DNA from: Lantana camara
Lineage: Eukaryota > Streptophyta > Magnoliopsida > Lamiales > Verbenaceae
Direction of reading: 5' to 3'
DNA: 64,000 bases
Assembly (NCBI GenBank): GCA_037501455.1
Contig: CM074860.1
Location: 40,310,501-40,374,500 of the forward strand
Positions 54,648-64,000 of this stretch are shown in pieces (position 1 is the first letter of the stretch; each line of letters starts with the position of its first letter). The notes under the pieces were generated by a model. The model had not been told where the DNA came from. It ran no database searches and saw nothing but the letters and a program-made list of their open reading frames with translations. Made by a program: the position numbers and the translations under genes.

Positions 54648-57600
54648 TGTAGCACCCCAGACGGAGGATACTACATCCCCCGCACTAGGACCCAGACCCG
54701 GTCATGAAATAGAAAGTCCATGCCCGAATCCGTATCATAGCGAACGGGAGACCAACTCACTCACTAGGCTAGGCGGATCTAACTCGACAAACTCAGAGCG
54801 CGGAAGCAATTTAAAACATTCATCAATAAAATAGCAGAAGTAATTAAAACAACATGCAGAACAGGTGACGGGTTCAACTAGCATAGATACCTAATCCCGA
54901 ATATCAACATACATAACAGGTGACGGGTTCAACTAGCATAGATACCTAATCCCGATTATCAATTCATAATCCAAAATAATAATCAGCGTAAGTATCATCA
55001 TAATATCTAATAACATCCAAATACTAGCCTACTAACCCCACACGGGTTTAAGTCTAAGTAGAACATAAACATAACCTTCAAGTGTAAAACATAAATACAT
55101 AACATAAGTAAAGTATGCGACAAATGCATCCTAACACCAACTAGACTGATAAGTGTGACTCCAAAGACTCACTTCCACCTAGCTCAAGCCAAAAGGAATC
55201 CTGCAAACTCAAAGATAAAATGAGGTGTCAGTCAACTGACTGAGTGAGGGGGCTAACGCACACCCACTATATATTTATAATGAGCATAGCACAGAATAAA
55301 AGGATGGACTCATGAACCGGGGATAGGTGTTGCATACCAAAACATTTCAAAATAACCCAAATAAATATAGATATAAGTTTAGAAACCATTTTTCGAAAGG
55401 ACACTATCCCGATTCATAATTCCATAACAGAATAGAACACATGCTCGGCGAGTACGAGCTTCCAACCTTTACTCCTCAGAACATAAATCCAAAATCAATC
55501 CATCCGCTACACCAGTGATGGAGGAGATGTACTGTCCCCAAAGCATCTACAATAAACCGTCTAAAATAGACTCACCCTCAAGGGGTAGCGAACCCTCAAG
55601 AGTCCTCCCCGGCCTTAGCCGAAGCCTCAAGATACCACACCTTCCCTGCAACACGTGTAGCGTGAAGATATCTCAAATGGAACTACGCAATGGATAAATA
55701 CCCCATGGCCCTAACCGTCCCGGGAGATCCATTACCCGCAGCTCCTACGATCCACTACAGAATAGAACATACGCCAATCTTTCATGGCAATCTCGCTACA
55801 TAATCAGAACACAACTGTTTTTCCAAAATAGCTTACATATGCCTCAAAAATTGGTTTATATATTTATATTCCTACGCGATGGAACTTTAAGCCTCATGAC
55901 CTCCACCCACGCAGGACGCACGTAAAATCATAAACATATCATATCCAGCACATACGTATCTATAGTAGAGTATACTCGCATGCAAGGGTAGAAATCAGCA
56001 TGTAAAGGTCATAGGTCGCATAACTATACAAAATCCTAATCCTCACCTTGTACAAGTAGAGTCTGAGAGTGTGAGGGGCTAAACACTCTAAACCTCGGGC
56101 CCACCGGCACCACCAAACTCTGTGATAAGATATACAGAAGCCTAGACTTAAACTCTATATGAACCAAGTAATACGCACAGCTCGCATAAGCATGAATGGT
56201 ATGCATTATGTAATGATGAGCATCGAGTAGGTCACATAGCATAATCCATGTATTCTTTCAAACCATGCACTTAAATGAGGTGTTTAAAGTTTGGAAATGC
56301 AATTAGAGTCATATCATAGCATATAATTCATAAATCAACTCAAACAGATTAAGCATAAATGGAAAAGACAAGTATTCACATGAATTCATTCAATTAAACG
56401 AAGTACTATCATCAAGGATTACAATTGAAGTCATATCATAACATATAATTCATAAATCAACTCAAACAGATCAAGCAACCACGGACAAGCATGCATAGAG
56501 GGGCACAGAGGCCTGGTAACGGCCATTCCCACACATAACCTTGCATGGGAACGGTCCTTCCCGCAACCTCCCCAGCGAAGCTGGGAACGGCCGTTCCCAG
56601 CACAAGGCTTAAATGGGAACGGTCCTTCCCATCTTCGGTGCTGACGTCAGCCCTGGCTGGGAAGGGCCATTCCGGGCTCATGGCCTGAATGGGAACGGCC
56701 ATTCCGGCCAGATCTGGGCGTCTGTCTTGTGCAGATTCAAGCAAGCTTCGGGAAGAAGACAACCATGGCCAAAATGGCCGATTTCACACCATTTAAACCA
56801 TAAAATTTCCACAAAAATCATATATATTATCACATAAATCATGCTTATCATATAAAAATCAATTTAGCTCAAGAACAAGGATGATTTTGGCCAAAACTCA
56901 TACAACCCATTTTCATGAAAATCAAGCTTCAACCATGGCGAGATGCATTCAAACTCACTCCTTATCATACCATTAGAAGTATAGCACATATTCAACATGG
57001 AGAAACACATATTCATGCTCAAGAACTCAAGGATTCATCATTAGAGTCATTTTCTTCAAGTTGGGCATAAATCACCATTTTCACAAGACTTCCTCATATA
57101 AGCTCATACATTCAATTTCATTCAAGGATTCATGGATAGAAATGAAATACACATCAAGGGAAATTCTTAGCTTACCTTGGCTCTTGAAATGATGAAGAAA
57201 CGAGGGAGATATGAGCTCTTGAAGGTGTGGAATGGCTTAAGTTTTCATCCTCTCTTGAAGCTTCTCCATGGCTATCACAATGAGGCTATTTTGAGGTTTG
57301 AAGTGAAATGAGAAAGGGGATCTAGGTTAGGGTTTCAAGATATAAAATGAGGCTAGAGGCTTTATTAGGATTTGGGCTCAAATAAATGACTTTCGGCCCA
57401 ATAGGTCAAGATTAAAAGGTTCAAGGTCTAAACGGTTTCCGAAAAATATAAAGTAAATTCCATGGGACCCAAATCACCGAATCAAGTCCAATGGTGGTGT
57501 CGGAATTCGAATTCGAATTCCCGAGCTCATATTGGTTTCGAACGACCCAAACTCACCTAACTTGACTTAGGCCCGAAGCACACAAATAGGTCCAAGTCCA

Positions 57601-57822
57601 ATTTAAATCCAACTCCGAAAATTAATTTAAATTCGTCCAAGTTCCATCCTTAAGTTGTCATGCAAGAATTCATATTTTACCATTTTGGATTTTAGTCAAT
57701 TAAGTCACATTTTAAATCAAAGTTAGAATTAAACACATAAAAAGGGAATTAAATCACATAAGTGCCTAAGGTAAACTCTCTCGTGACACATACCTGTACG
57801 ATTTATCGGACGGGGAGTCACA
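54648..57822 (-). repeat. 5' LTR of element F
   Basis: Plus-strand TGTAGCACCCC to GGGAGTCACA, 3175 bp. It has the CAGTCA/TGACTG hairpin (55229-55242), the loop hairpin (55443-55459) and the palindrome array (56514-56706) with CTGACGTCAG at 56641-56650. A short direct repeat (ACAGGTGACGGGTTCAACTA) occurs at 54861 and 54915. AAAAG at 57823-57827 is one side of the expected target duplication; the other was lost in the deletion. Confidence 0.93.
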
Positions 57823-57977
57823 AAAAGAGTGGAAAAAGGCGTGAGATTATGAGCTTAATAGAGGGAAAAAGCCATAACTTTGAGTGATACACAAGGGGAG
57901 TGAACACCAAAAGAGTGTAAACACGTAAGGGAGTGATTGTGAGGTGGTTTCACTAACCTTTGTTTTGCAGGTACATT

Positions 57978-59114
57978 ATGGCCGAAGAACAACCTCCAAG
58001 GGATATAAATTTTGTGTTACAAGCCATGCAACAACAATTTGAACGAATGAATGTGTAATTCAATGAGATCCGAGACCGTTTGGATCAAAATGATGAAAGA
58101 ATGACTCAAATTCAAAACGGAAGGGCAAATCAAAGACAACATAATCAACGGAATGAATTTGAGGATGATTCATTTGATGAGGCAGCCTCAAGTGCATCAT
58201 CAAGAAGAAACCGTAGACGACCAAGACACCACCAACCACGTAGGGGAAGAGAGGCAATGGATAGCAATCTTGGTTCTATTAAACTCTCCATTCCATCATT
58301 TAAAGGGCAAATTGATCCGGAGGCCTATGTTGAATGGGAAACGAAAATGGAAATGTTGTTTGAGTGTCATAACTACTCGGAGGAAAAGAAGGTTAAGCTT
58401 GCAGCCGTGTCCTTCACGAAATATGCCATTGTATGGTGGGATCAATTGATGCTAAATAGGAGGAGAAGTGGTGAGTATCCTATTGATAATTGGAATGATA
58501 TGAAAGTGGCCTTACGGAAACGTTTTGTACCTCCTCATTACTATCGTGACTTACACCTCAAATTACAAAGCTTGAGGCAAGGATTCAAGACCGTAGAGGA
58601 GTACCACAAAGAAATGGGGATGACCATGATTAGGGCAAATATGGAGAAAGACCGAGAGGCAACTATGGCTCGGTTCATATGCGGTCTCAACCGAGAGATT
58701 GCAAACATAGTGGAGCTTCATCACTATGTTGAACTTATTGAAGTGGTTCATATGGCTATCAAAGTTGAAAGGCAACTCAAGAAGGGGCGTACGGTTACTA
58801 AACGTGATGAACAAAACCCTTCTAAAGCTAAGTGGACTTCTACTTCAAAAGCACCTGAAAAACAGCCCAAACCTTATGAGGATCCACCCGTGGCTAAGGG
58901 ATCATTTGAGAAAGGTAATACTTCTACTCAACGCTCTCGTGACATTAAATGTTTCAAGTGTCATGGATCAGGTCATATTATGTCCCAATGTCCAAATAAG
59001 AAGGTCATGATCATGTTGGATAATGGAGAGATTGAAACTGAAAGTGAGGGCCATGAAGTAGACCATGATTCACCGGATGAGGAGAGTGATGTTGAGCATG
59101 CGGTTATAGGGTAA
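57978..59114 (+). pseudogene. gag: gag of element H
   Basis: The likely start is ATG at 57978 (MAEEQPPRDINFVLQAMQQQ), 7 nt after TTTGTTTTGCAG, a plausible splice acceptor. An in-frame TAA at 58056-58058 splits off the first 26 residues. The open part from 58080 (344 residues) has an Arg-rich segment, LSIPSFKGQIDPEAYVEWE, CHNYSEEKKVKLAAV, WWDQLMLNRR and RKRFVPPHYYRDLHLKLQSL. One zinc knuckle is present (CFKCHGSGHIMSQC). An acidic tail ends at 59114. Confidence 0.9.
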
Positions 59115-59465
59115 AGTTTGGTGATCCTTAGGGCTTTACACATGTAAACCCTAGAGGACAAGAATGAACAACAACGACAGAACATCTTTTACACTCGGTG
59201 TGATGTTAGGGAACGAGTGTGTGGATTGATCATTGATGGAGGGAGTTGTGTGAATGTTGCTAGCAAATTGTTGGTAGAGAGGCTCGGACTCAAAACTTTG
59301 AAGCATCCGAAACCCTACAAGCTCAAATGGCTCAATGAACTTGGTGAGTTGAAGGTAACAAAACAAGTTCTCATTCCTTTTTCCATTGGTAAATACACGG
59401 AAGAAGTACTTTGTGATGTGGTACCTATGCATGCCGGACATATTTTGCTTGGGAGGCCGTGGTAA
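59115..59465 (+). pseudogene. pol: protease region of element H
   Basis: Contains VCGLIIDGGSCVNVAS, the aspartic protease site in the DGGS form, with LLVERLGLKTLKHP and GHILLGRPW, the flap and C-terminal sheet. Stops lie at 59112 and near 59145, and TAA ends the frame at 59463-59465. It is clearly related to gypsy protease but inactive as written. Confidence 0.85.
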
Positions 59466-59471
59466 TTTGAT

Positions 59472-60359
59472 ATGAGGACATTGCATGATGGATACAAAAA
59501 CTGGTATACTTTTACCAAAGACGGCCGAAACATCATTTTGGCACCACTACCACCCAATCAAGTGTACAAAGAGCAATATCAATTGATGGAGTCTATTTCA
59601 GCCTCTTCTAAACGCAATGATTGTAATAGTGATAGGGAAAAAGAAGAAGAAAAGAAAGTAGTAAAAAAAAAAGAATGTGACAAAGAAGAAAAAAATGAAG
59701 TTGAAAGGAAAGGAAAGGAAAAGGGAGGAAAAAATGAAGTTGAAAAGAAAGAAAAGAAGAAAATGAGTTTCCTCACAAAAGAAAAGGAAATTGGGGGCGT
59801 TGTTAACAAAGAAAGGCTGGTGATGATCATGATGTATAAAAAGACCTTCTTATCTTCTAACGACACCCCTCCCCTACCTAGTATTGCTTCCTCTCTTTTG
59901 CAGGAGTTCAAAGATGTGTTTCCGGAGGAGATTCCACCCGGATTGCCTCCAATTCATGGGATAGAGCACCAAATTGACCTAATTTCGGGGGCTGCAATTC
60001 CAAATCGACCAGCCTATAGAAGCACCCCTCAAGAAGCTAAGGAACTCCAAAAATAAGTCGAGGAATTGCTTGAGAAAGGGTACATACGTGAGAGCATGAG
60101 TCCATGTGCTGTTCCGGTTCTTTTGGTGCTTAAAAAGGATGGTACTTAGCGAATGTGCGTGGATTGTAGGGCTGTCAACAAGATCACGGTAAAGTATCAT
60201 TATCCCATACCTCGCCTTGATGATATGATTGATGAATTGCATGGTTCTACAATTTTCTCTAAGATTGATTTGAAAAGTGGATATCATCAAATACGCATGC
60301 AAGAAGGTGATGAATGGAAAAAACATTTAAAACAAAGCATGGGTTGTATGAATGGTTAG
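59472..60359 (+). pseudogene. pol: protease-RT linker and RT fingers of element H
   Basis: Starts MRTLHDGYKNWYTFTKDG. A Lys/Glu-rich low-complexity stretch (59620-59780) is followed by FKDVFPEEIPPGLPPIHGIEHQ and NRPAYRSTPQEAKELQ, the RT entry, then TAA at 60054-60056 and TAG near 60147. [20 protein letters not shown] and [13 protein letters not shown] (palm) follow. It is shifted at about 60310-60320 relative to the RT active-site frame. Confidence 0.87.
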
Positions 60360-60575
60360 TAATGGCCTTTTGCTTAACTAATGCAGCTAGTACATTCATG
60401 AGATTGATGAATCATGTACTATGTGCTTACATTGGTAAATTTGTAGTTGTTTATTTTGATGATATATTAATTTATAGCCATAACTTGCATGAACATGTTG
60501 AGCATTTGAAAATGGTACTTGAGGTGTTAAGAAAAGAGAAATTGTATGCTAACCTCAAAAAGTGTAATGCATGGA
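60314..60575 (+). pseudogene. pol: RT catalytic part of element H
   Basis: Reads [22 protein letters not shown], with Cys where most family members have Pro-Phe-Gly, then the catalytic [11 protein letters not shown] and [16 protein letters not shown] of the thumb. Immediately after, RT homology ends and integrase C-terminal sequence begins (junction about 60565-60585). Confidence 0.87.
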
Positions 60576-61341
60576 TAGAGCTGTGTTTAAATCATATTCA
60601 AAGAATTGGGATGAATGTATTCCGTTTGTTGAATTTGCTTATAATCGTTCAATGCATTCTTCTACTTCCTTTTCACCTTTTGCAGTTGTGTATGAATTTA
60701 ACCCTTTAACCCCTCTCGATATACTTCCGTTGCCTATGAATGAGCTTGTGAGTTTAGATGGAAAAGAGAAAGCTGAACGAGTGAAGAAAATGCATGAACA
60801 TGCACGACTTCATATCCTCAAGAGGAACAATCAAGCTATGATCCATGCTAATAAGGGACGAAGGAAGGTTGTTTTCAAGAAAGGTGATTTAGTTTGGGTA
60901 CATTTTAGGAAGGAGGGATTCAATAACCAACGGAAGTCCAAGCTTGATCCAAGGGGAGATGGACCATTCAAAGTGTTGGAGAGGAATAATGATAATGCAT
61001 ACAAAATTGATCTTCCGGGTAAGTATAGTGTAAGTGCTACTTTTAATGTGGCTGATTTAACTCCTTTTGATGCAGATTTTGATTCGAGGTCGAATCCTTT
61101 TGAAGAAGGGGAGGATGATGTGAATCATAAGACAAGGCCACACTTTGATCCAAATGTTGATATGATCACAACTCAAGATGAACCAAGTTATGTTGGACCT
61201 ATCACACGGTCACGGTCCAAAAGAATGCAAGAGGAAGTTCAATCTCTTTTGATCCAAATAACTCAGGAAGAGCCCCAAGAAGACAAGTATTCAGCTGGAT
61301 CCAATCCACCTTGTTTCAATGTCTTAGTGATCGAATTTTAA
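60571..61341 (+). pseudogene. pol: integrase C-terminus of element H, fused to RT thumb
   Basis: Reads [53 protein letters not shown] and DGPFKVLERNNDNAYKIDLPG. A hydrophilic tail follows, with SRSNPFEEGEDDV and GPITRSRSKRMQEEVQ. No clear chromodomain like that in D is visible. RNase H, the integrase zinc domain and the DDE core are missing upstream. The frame is open for 256 codons to a TAA at 61341. Confidence 0.88.
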
Positions 61342-62043
61342 GCATAAATTGTGTTAAGTTTATTGTAATTTGGCCCTGAACTGTTATATTATACTTTGGG
61401 CCATCTATTTATTTATTTTCCATGCATTTAGATTAGGTTAAGCCCATTTTATCTACCCTAAAATGAAAGAGGCGGCAATAGCTTGTCTCTTTTAATTCTG
61501 AATTGTCTCTTAGAATTCACATGCATGCATATTTAAATTCCAGCCTTGTATTTCATTTTTTTCAGTCACCTCTTAATGAATTGTGATTCAAGTGAGTTAA
61601 ACTCTCTAGTTCTTGGCTGAACGTCATTAGGGTTTCAAACCCTCCACCGGATAATATCATTTCCTGACTCATTATAGTCGATGGGGTGCATTACTTTCAT
61701 CTTGATAGTGTTGGTTCCTTGCTCAATATAGCAAACGGGTCACACTCCTTAATTTTAACCTTGAATGTGGACGATCAGATTCTTAGAACTCCAAGTATTG
61801 GTATTGGGTTTCACGGCAAGTATGTGGAGTTCGTATCACATCTTACATTCAAATGTCATGAATTACACTATGTGCTATTTTTCTTGAATTGTATACCTTT
61901 TCTTATGTTAATAAGAGAGGAAGTCCTGTACGAATTTATTTCTCGTAATCGATAACCCCAAAAAGAAATTGTACTAGTATCTTAAACCTTAAGGGAAAAA
62001 CATAATCAGGTTGGCAAAGTACACGCGTCACTTAATTTGCTGT
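61342..62043 (+). other. 3' non-coding region / possible LTR of element H
   Basis: Non-coding AT-rich sequence after pol. It includes TAGGTTAAGCCCATTTTATC, TCTCTTAGAATTC and the inverted repeat AGGGTTTCAAACCCT (about 61630-61644). No second copy exists in the window, so LTR borders cannot be set. Confidence 0.45.
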
Positions 62044-63877
62044 TGTGGCACCCTAACCCCCAAGGCACTACATCCCCCGCACTATAGCCTCGATCCACAT
62101 ACGAAATGGAAAATCCGTACATAAATCAAAACTATAGCGAACGGGTGACATTAAAAGAAACGCGCTAGGCGGGACACTCCCCGACATAATTAAATCAAAA
62201 CATGAATTTAAAAGTGGAAGCAATAAAACAATCATATATATAGGTACCATATTTACCGAATAGATATATAATAGATACCAAACTTAACTATCAATACATT
62301 ATCATCTCTTAATATTCTATACATGCTCAAGTATCCAAAACATGAGACTATGATCATAACATGAAAACTAGCAAAAGTTATACATGAAAGGTACAATGCT
62401 AGACCCGTGCAATGCAAGACTTGACCATACTCCCGCCTAGCACGACCACGCTCTCAAGTACCTGAAAAGTGAAGTATCAGTCTACCGAAGACTGAGTGAA
62501 GGGCAATAAATATATATAACACATATTACATGCAAGTTGTAGCCTCGGGTTAAGACTTTGGAAACAATATAATTATATAATTCAAGGAACTCGTTCTTTA
62601 ACCGAGATTACAACTAATCATTTTAACAGTTTAACTTGATCATTTCATGAACATGTGGCCCCGGCGAGTAGGGGCAATTCTCCAACCTTTACACCAAACG
62701 TGACAATACGTGCTTGCTTTATCAATTTAATACATGATCATGCATTTCAATTTAGTGCTCACATAGACAATTTCATGCTTGAAACATGCAATAACCCGAG
62801 GATAACCCGACATGCCGGATTAATCCCCAGTCTCCTTCTTCCTCCGGGTGATAGTGGGTTTGCAAGGCCCAACTATCCACGACATGGTGTGTATAGGGAA
62901 CATGACTCCCTAAACACAGAACTCCGTCCACCACTAATCTCCTAGTGGCTTCGGGGGTGATCCCAACAATGTGAGGATAATCCAGGAGTTACCCGTCAGC
63001 CCTTGCTTTCCCGGTTGGCTCAAGAATTACCCTCGGGCCCACGTGCAATCATGTACTCACCAAACATGCTTGAAATCATGACAATCAGGGCTTGCTTGCT
63101 TGAAATGTTTATATTTTGGAAACCGTTTATAATTATAATACGTTTTGGCCGAAAATATCACATAAAAGTTGTAGGGTTCTATATACCTAAAACAAAACCT
63201 CACCTTTTCTTACAAAATATAACAAGGATATGCTCTATGTAGCCTGTTCCTCGTCCATGACCTCGTGACCTTGAAATGAAAGAAATGAAGAAGATGGATG
63301 ATGAAGATGATCAAGCTTCAGTTCTTGCAATATTTCTTGGAAATTCTTGATAAAAAGTATGAAAAAACTCTTCCTTCTTCTTGCTTTAACAAACCGAGAG
63401 TGAGAGAGATGAATATGTTGGAGATTGTTGATGATAATTGATCAAGAAAGAATATGGAAGAAATATATCGATCCACCCAATTTTGAAACTTGTGAAATAC
63501 CAATATTTGCACTCTAATCCTTGAAATGTTTAAAGTATGCAATCAAGTATGCAAGGTTTTGAAATATAATCATTTAAGCCCTTAAAAGTTTATGCAATTA
63601 AGTCCCTAAATCTAGAGAAGTGATCAAGTGGGGGACAATCTCGTAATTAAATCACTCTCGGTAAATATTTCATGCAATAAATATTTTTCCGTGTCATGAA
63701 TTAATATTTTCAATGGTATGAAATCACATAGTTCACATAAATGATGTTTCATGAAATTTTTATAAAATTATGAAGTGTCACGTAAGAATTTATGAAATTA
63801 AAGAATTAAAATAAAACCCTCGCTCAAAAACTCACACGTGACGTGCTTACCTGTTCATCCGGAACCGGGGCGTTACA
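62044..63877 (-). repeat. 3' LTR of element G
   Basis: Plus-strand TGTGGCACCC to GGGGCGTTACA. It has the CAGTCT/AGACTG hairpin (62478-62494), the loop hairpin GCCCC/GGGGC around GGCGAGTA (62658-62675), a TATATA context near 63180 and AAGGTGAGGTTT (minus, 63195-63206). No U3 palindrome array is seen between 63210 and 63870. Confidence 0.9.
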
Positions 63878-63914
63878 ACTCTCTCCCCTTAAAAGAATCT
63901 GGTCCCCAGATTCT
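63878..63914 (-). other. polypurine tract and adjacent hairpin of element G
   Basis: Minus-strand CTTTTAAGGGGAGAGAGT (63878-63895) abuts the LTR. The hairpin GAATCTGG/CCAGATTC around 3 nt is at 63895-63913 and extends by one A:T pair to 63894-63914. Confidence 0.85.
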
Positions 63915-64000
63915 CTAGTCTTGCGTGAACAACTCCGGGTGGAACCGTTTCATCTTATCCTCTGTTTCCCACGTAGCTTCCTCGGTTTTGTCACTTCTCC
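63915..64000 (-). CDS. pol: pol C-terminus of element G (partial, chromodomain-like)
   Basis: Only 28 codons are inside the window: [25 protein letters not shown] and a TAG at 63915-63917. They match the end of D's chromodomain-like tail almost residue for residue. No break is visible in this short part, so the element may be well preserved, but the rest is out of view. Confidence 0.85.
   Translation of the reverse strand, partial: RSDKTEEATWETEDKMKRFHPELFTQD

Larger units (their letters stand above)
49606..57822 (-). mobile_element. Ty3/gypsy element F, gag-only derivative
   Basis: Minus-strand element with LTRs 49606-52199 (truncated by about 595 bp at its plus-strand left end) and 54648-57822 (3175 bp). 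The internal region is only about 2.45 kb: leader, gag, the start of protease up to just before its active site, a 660-bp unrelated block containing a hairpin array, and the pol 3' end with PPT. RT, RNase H and nearly all of integrase are absent, so it could only move with proteins from another element. It is comparable to gag-bearing non-autonomous plant LTR elements (TR-GAG type), but one copy cannot tell a lineage from a private deletion. Confidence 0.9.
57828..62043 (+). mobile_element. decayed Ty3/gypsy element H (different lineage)
   Basis: Plus-strand remains of a gypsy element with gag, protease, RT and integrase C-terminus, but no 5' LTR or primer site in the window. Element F is inserted at its left. 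Its protease site is IIDGGS, and its gag and integrase sequences differ from A-G. There is an internal deletion from the RT thumb to the late integrase, several stops and one frameshift. The last 700 nt (61342-62043) are non-coding and may be its 3' LTR, with unclear borders. The lineage may be CRM/Reina-like, but this is uncertain. Confidence 0.82.
62044..64000 (-). mobile_element. Ty3/gypsy element G, 3' part (runs off window)
   Basis: The 3' LTR (62044-63877), polypurine tract, hairpin and the last codons of pol on the minus strand. The rest lies beyond 64000. The pol end is nearly the same as in D ([16 protein letters not shown]), so G is a close relative, although its LTR is shorter (1834 bp) and lacks a palindrome array. 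Confidence 0.9.

Noticed and set aside
59579..59911. 110-codon minus-strand frame rich in Phe and Ser
   Set aside because: It is the antisense image of the Lys/Glu-rich linker in element H pol.

Overview
The window is plant nuclear DNA, almost certainly from a flowering plant, and consists almost entirely of nested LTR retrotransposons. The support is Ty3/gypsy and Ty1/copia polyproteins, primer sites of the TGGTATCAGAGC (initiator Met tRNA) type, long LTRs of 1.8-3.2 kb, 5-bp target-site duplications and AT-rich filler. I see no complete host gene, rRNA, tRNA or CRISPR array. The species cannot be read from this window.

Layout. 1-631 is AT-rich flank. 637-10596 is Ty3/gypsy element A (+ strand, TSD ATCCC, gag-pol heavily broken). 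10602-10852 is a short single-copy island with a possible exon. 10853-21627 is gypsy element B (- strand, broken). 21633-24180 is AT-rich non-coding sequence. 24181-49605 is one old gypsy LTR (- strand, 'outer LTR') split by three later insertions: a solo LTR (25022-27077, TSD GAACT), the young and nearly intact gypsy element D (28026-37943, - strand, TSD GCAAC) and Ty1/copia element E (38161-48325, - strand). A deletion junction at 49605/49606 joins the outer LTR to gypsy element F (49606-57822, - strand), which keeps gag but has lost nearly all of pol. 57828-62043 is a decayed gypsy element H of another lineage (+ strand). 62044-64000 is the 3' LTR and pol end of gypsy element G (- strand), which runs off the window.

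How the parts relate. A, B, D, F and G are related long-LTR chromovirus-type elements; a chromodomain-like C-terminus is readable in A, B, D and G and as a remnant in F. This resembles the Tekay/Del group, but the clade call is an inference. D has one long gag-pol reading frame interrupted by a single UAG early in gag, and its two LTRs are almost identical, so it is the youngest insertion. The other elements carry frameshifts, stops or deletions.

The most interesting signal is a set of short inverted repeats that recur at equivalent places while their arm sequences change together. (1) A hairpin abuts the polypurine tract in all five chromovirus-type elements. (2) A hairpin with a conserved ACTCGCC-type loop lies about 400-500 nt downstream of the TATA candidate. 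(3) A CAGTC/GACTG hairpin lies about 150-200 nt beyond it. (4) The U3 regions contain arrays of 4-8 palindromes with a GC tetramer centre and family-specific arms. (5) In F, an array of about 14 hairpins stands where pol should be. A leader of about 70 nt after the primer site is also conserved. All positions, identities and divergences were read by eye; no alignment or folding program was run.
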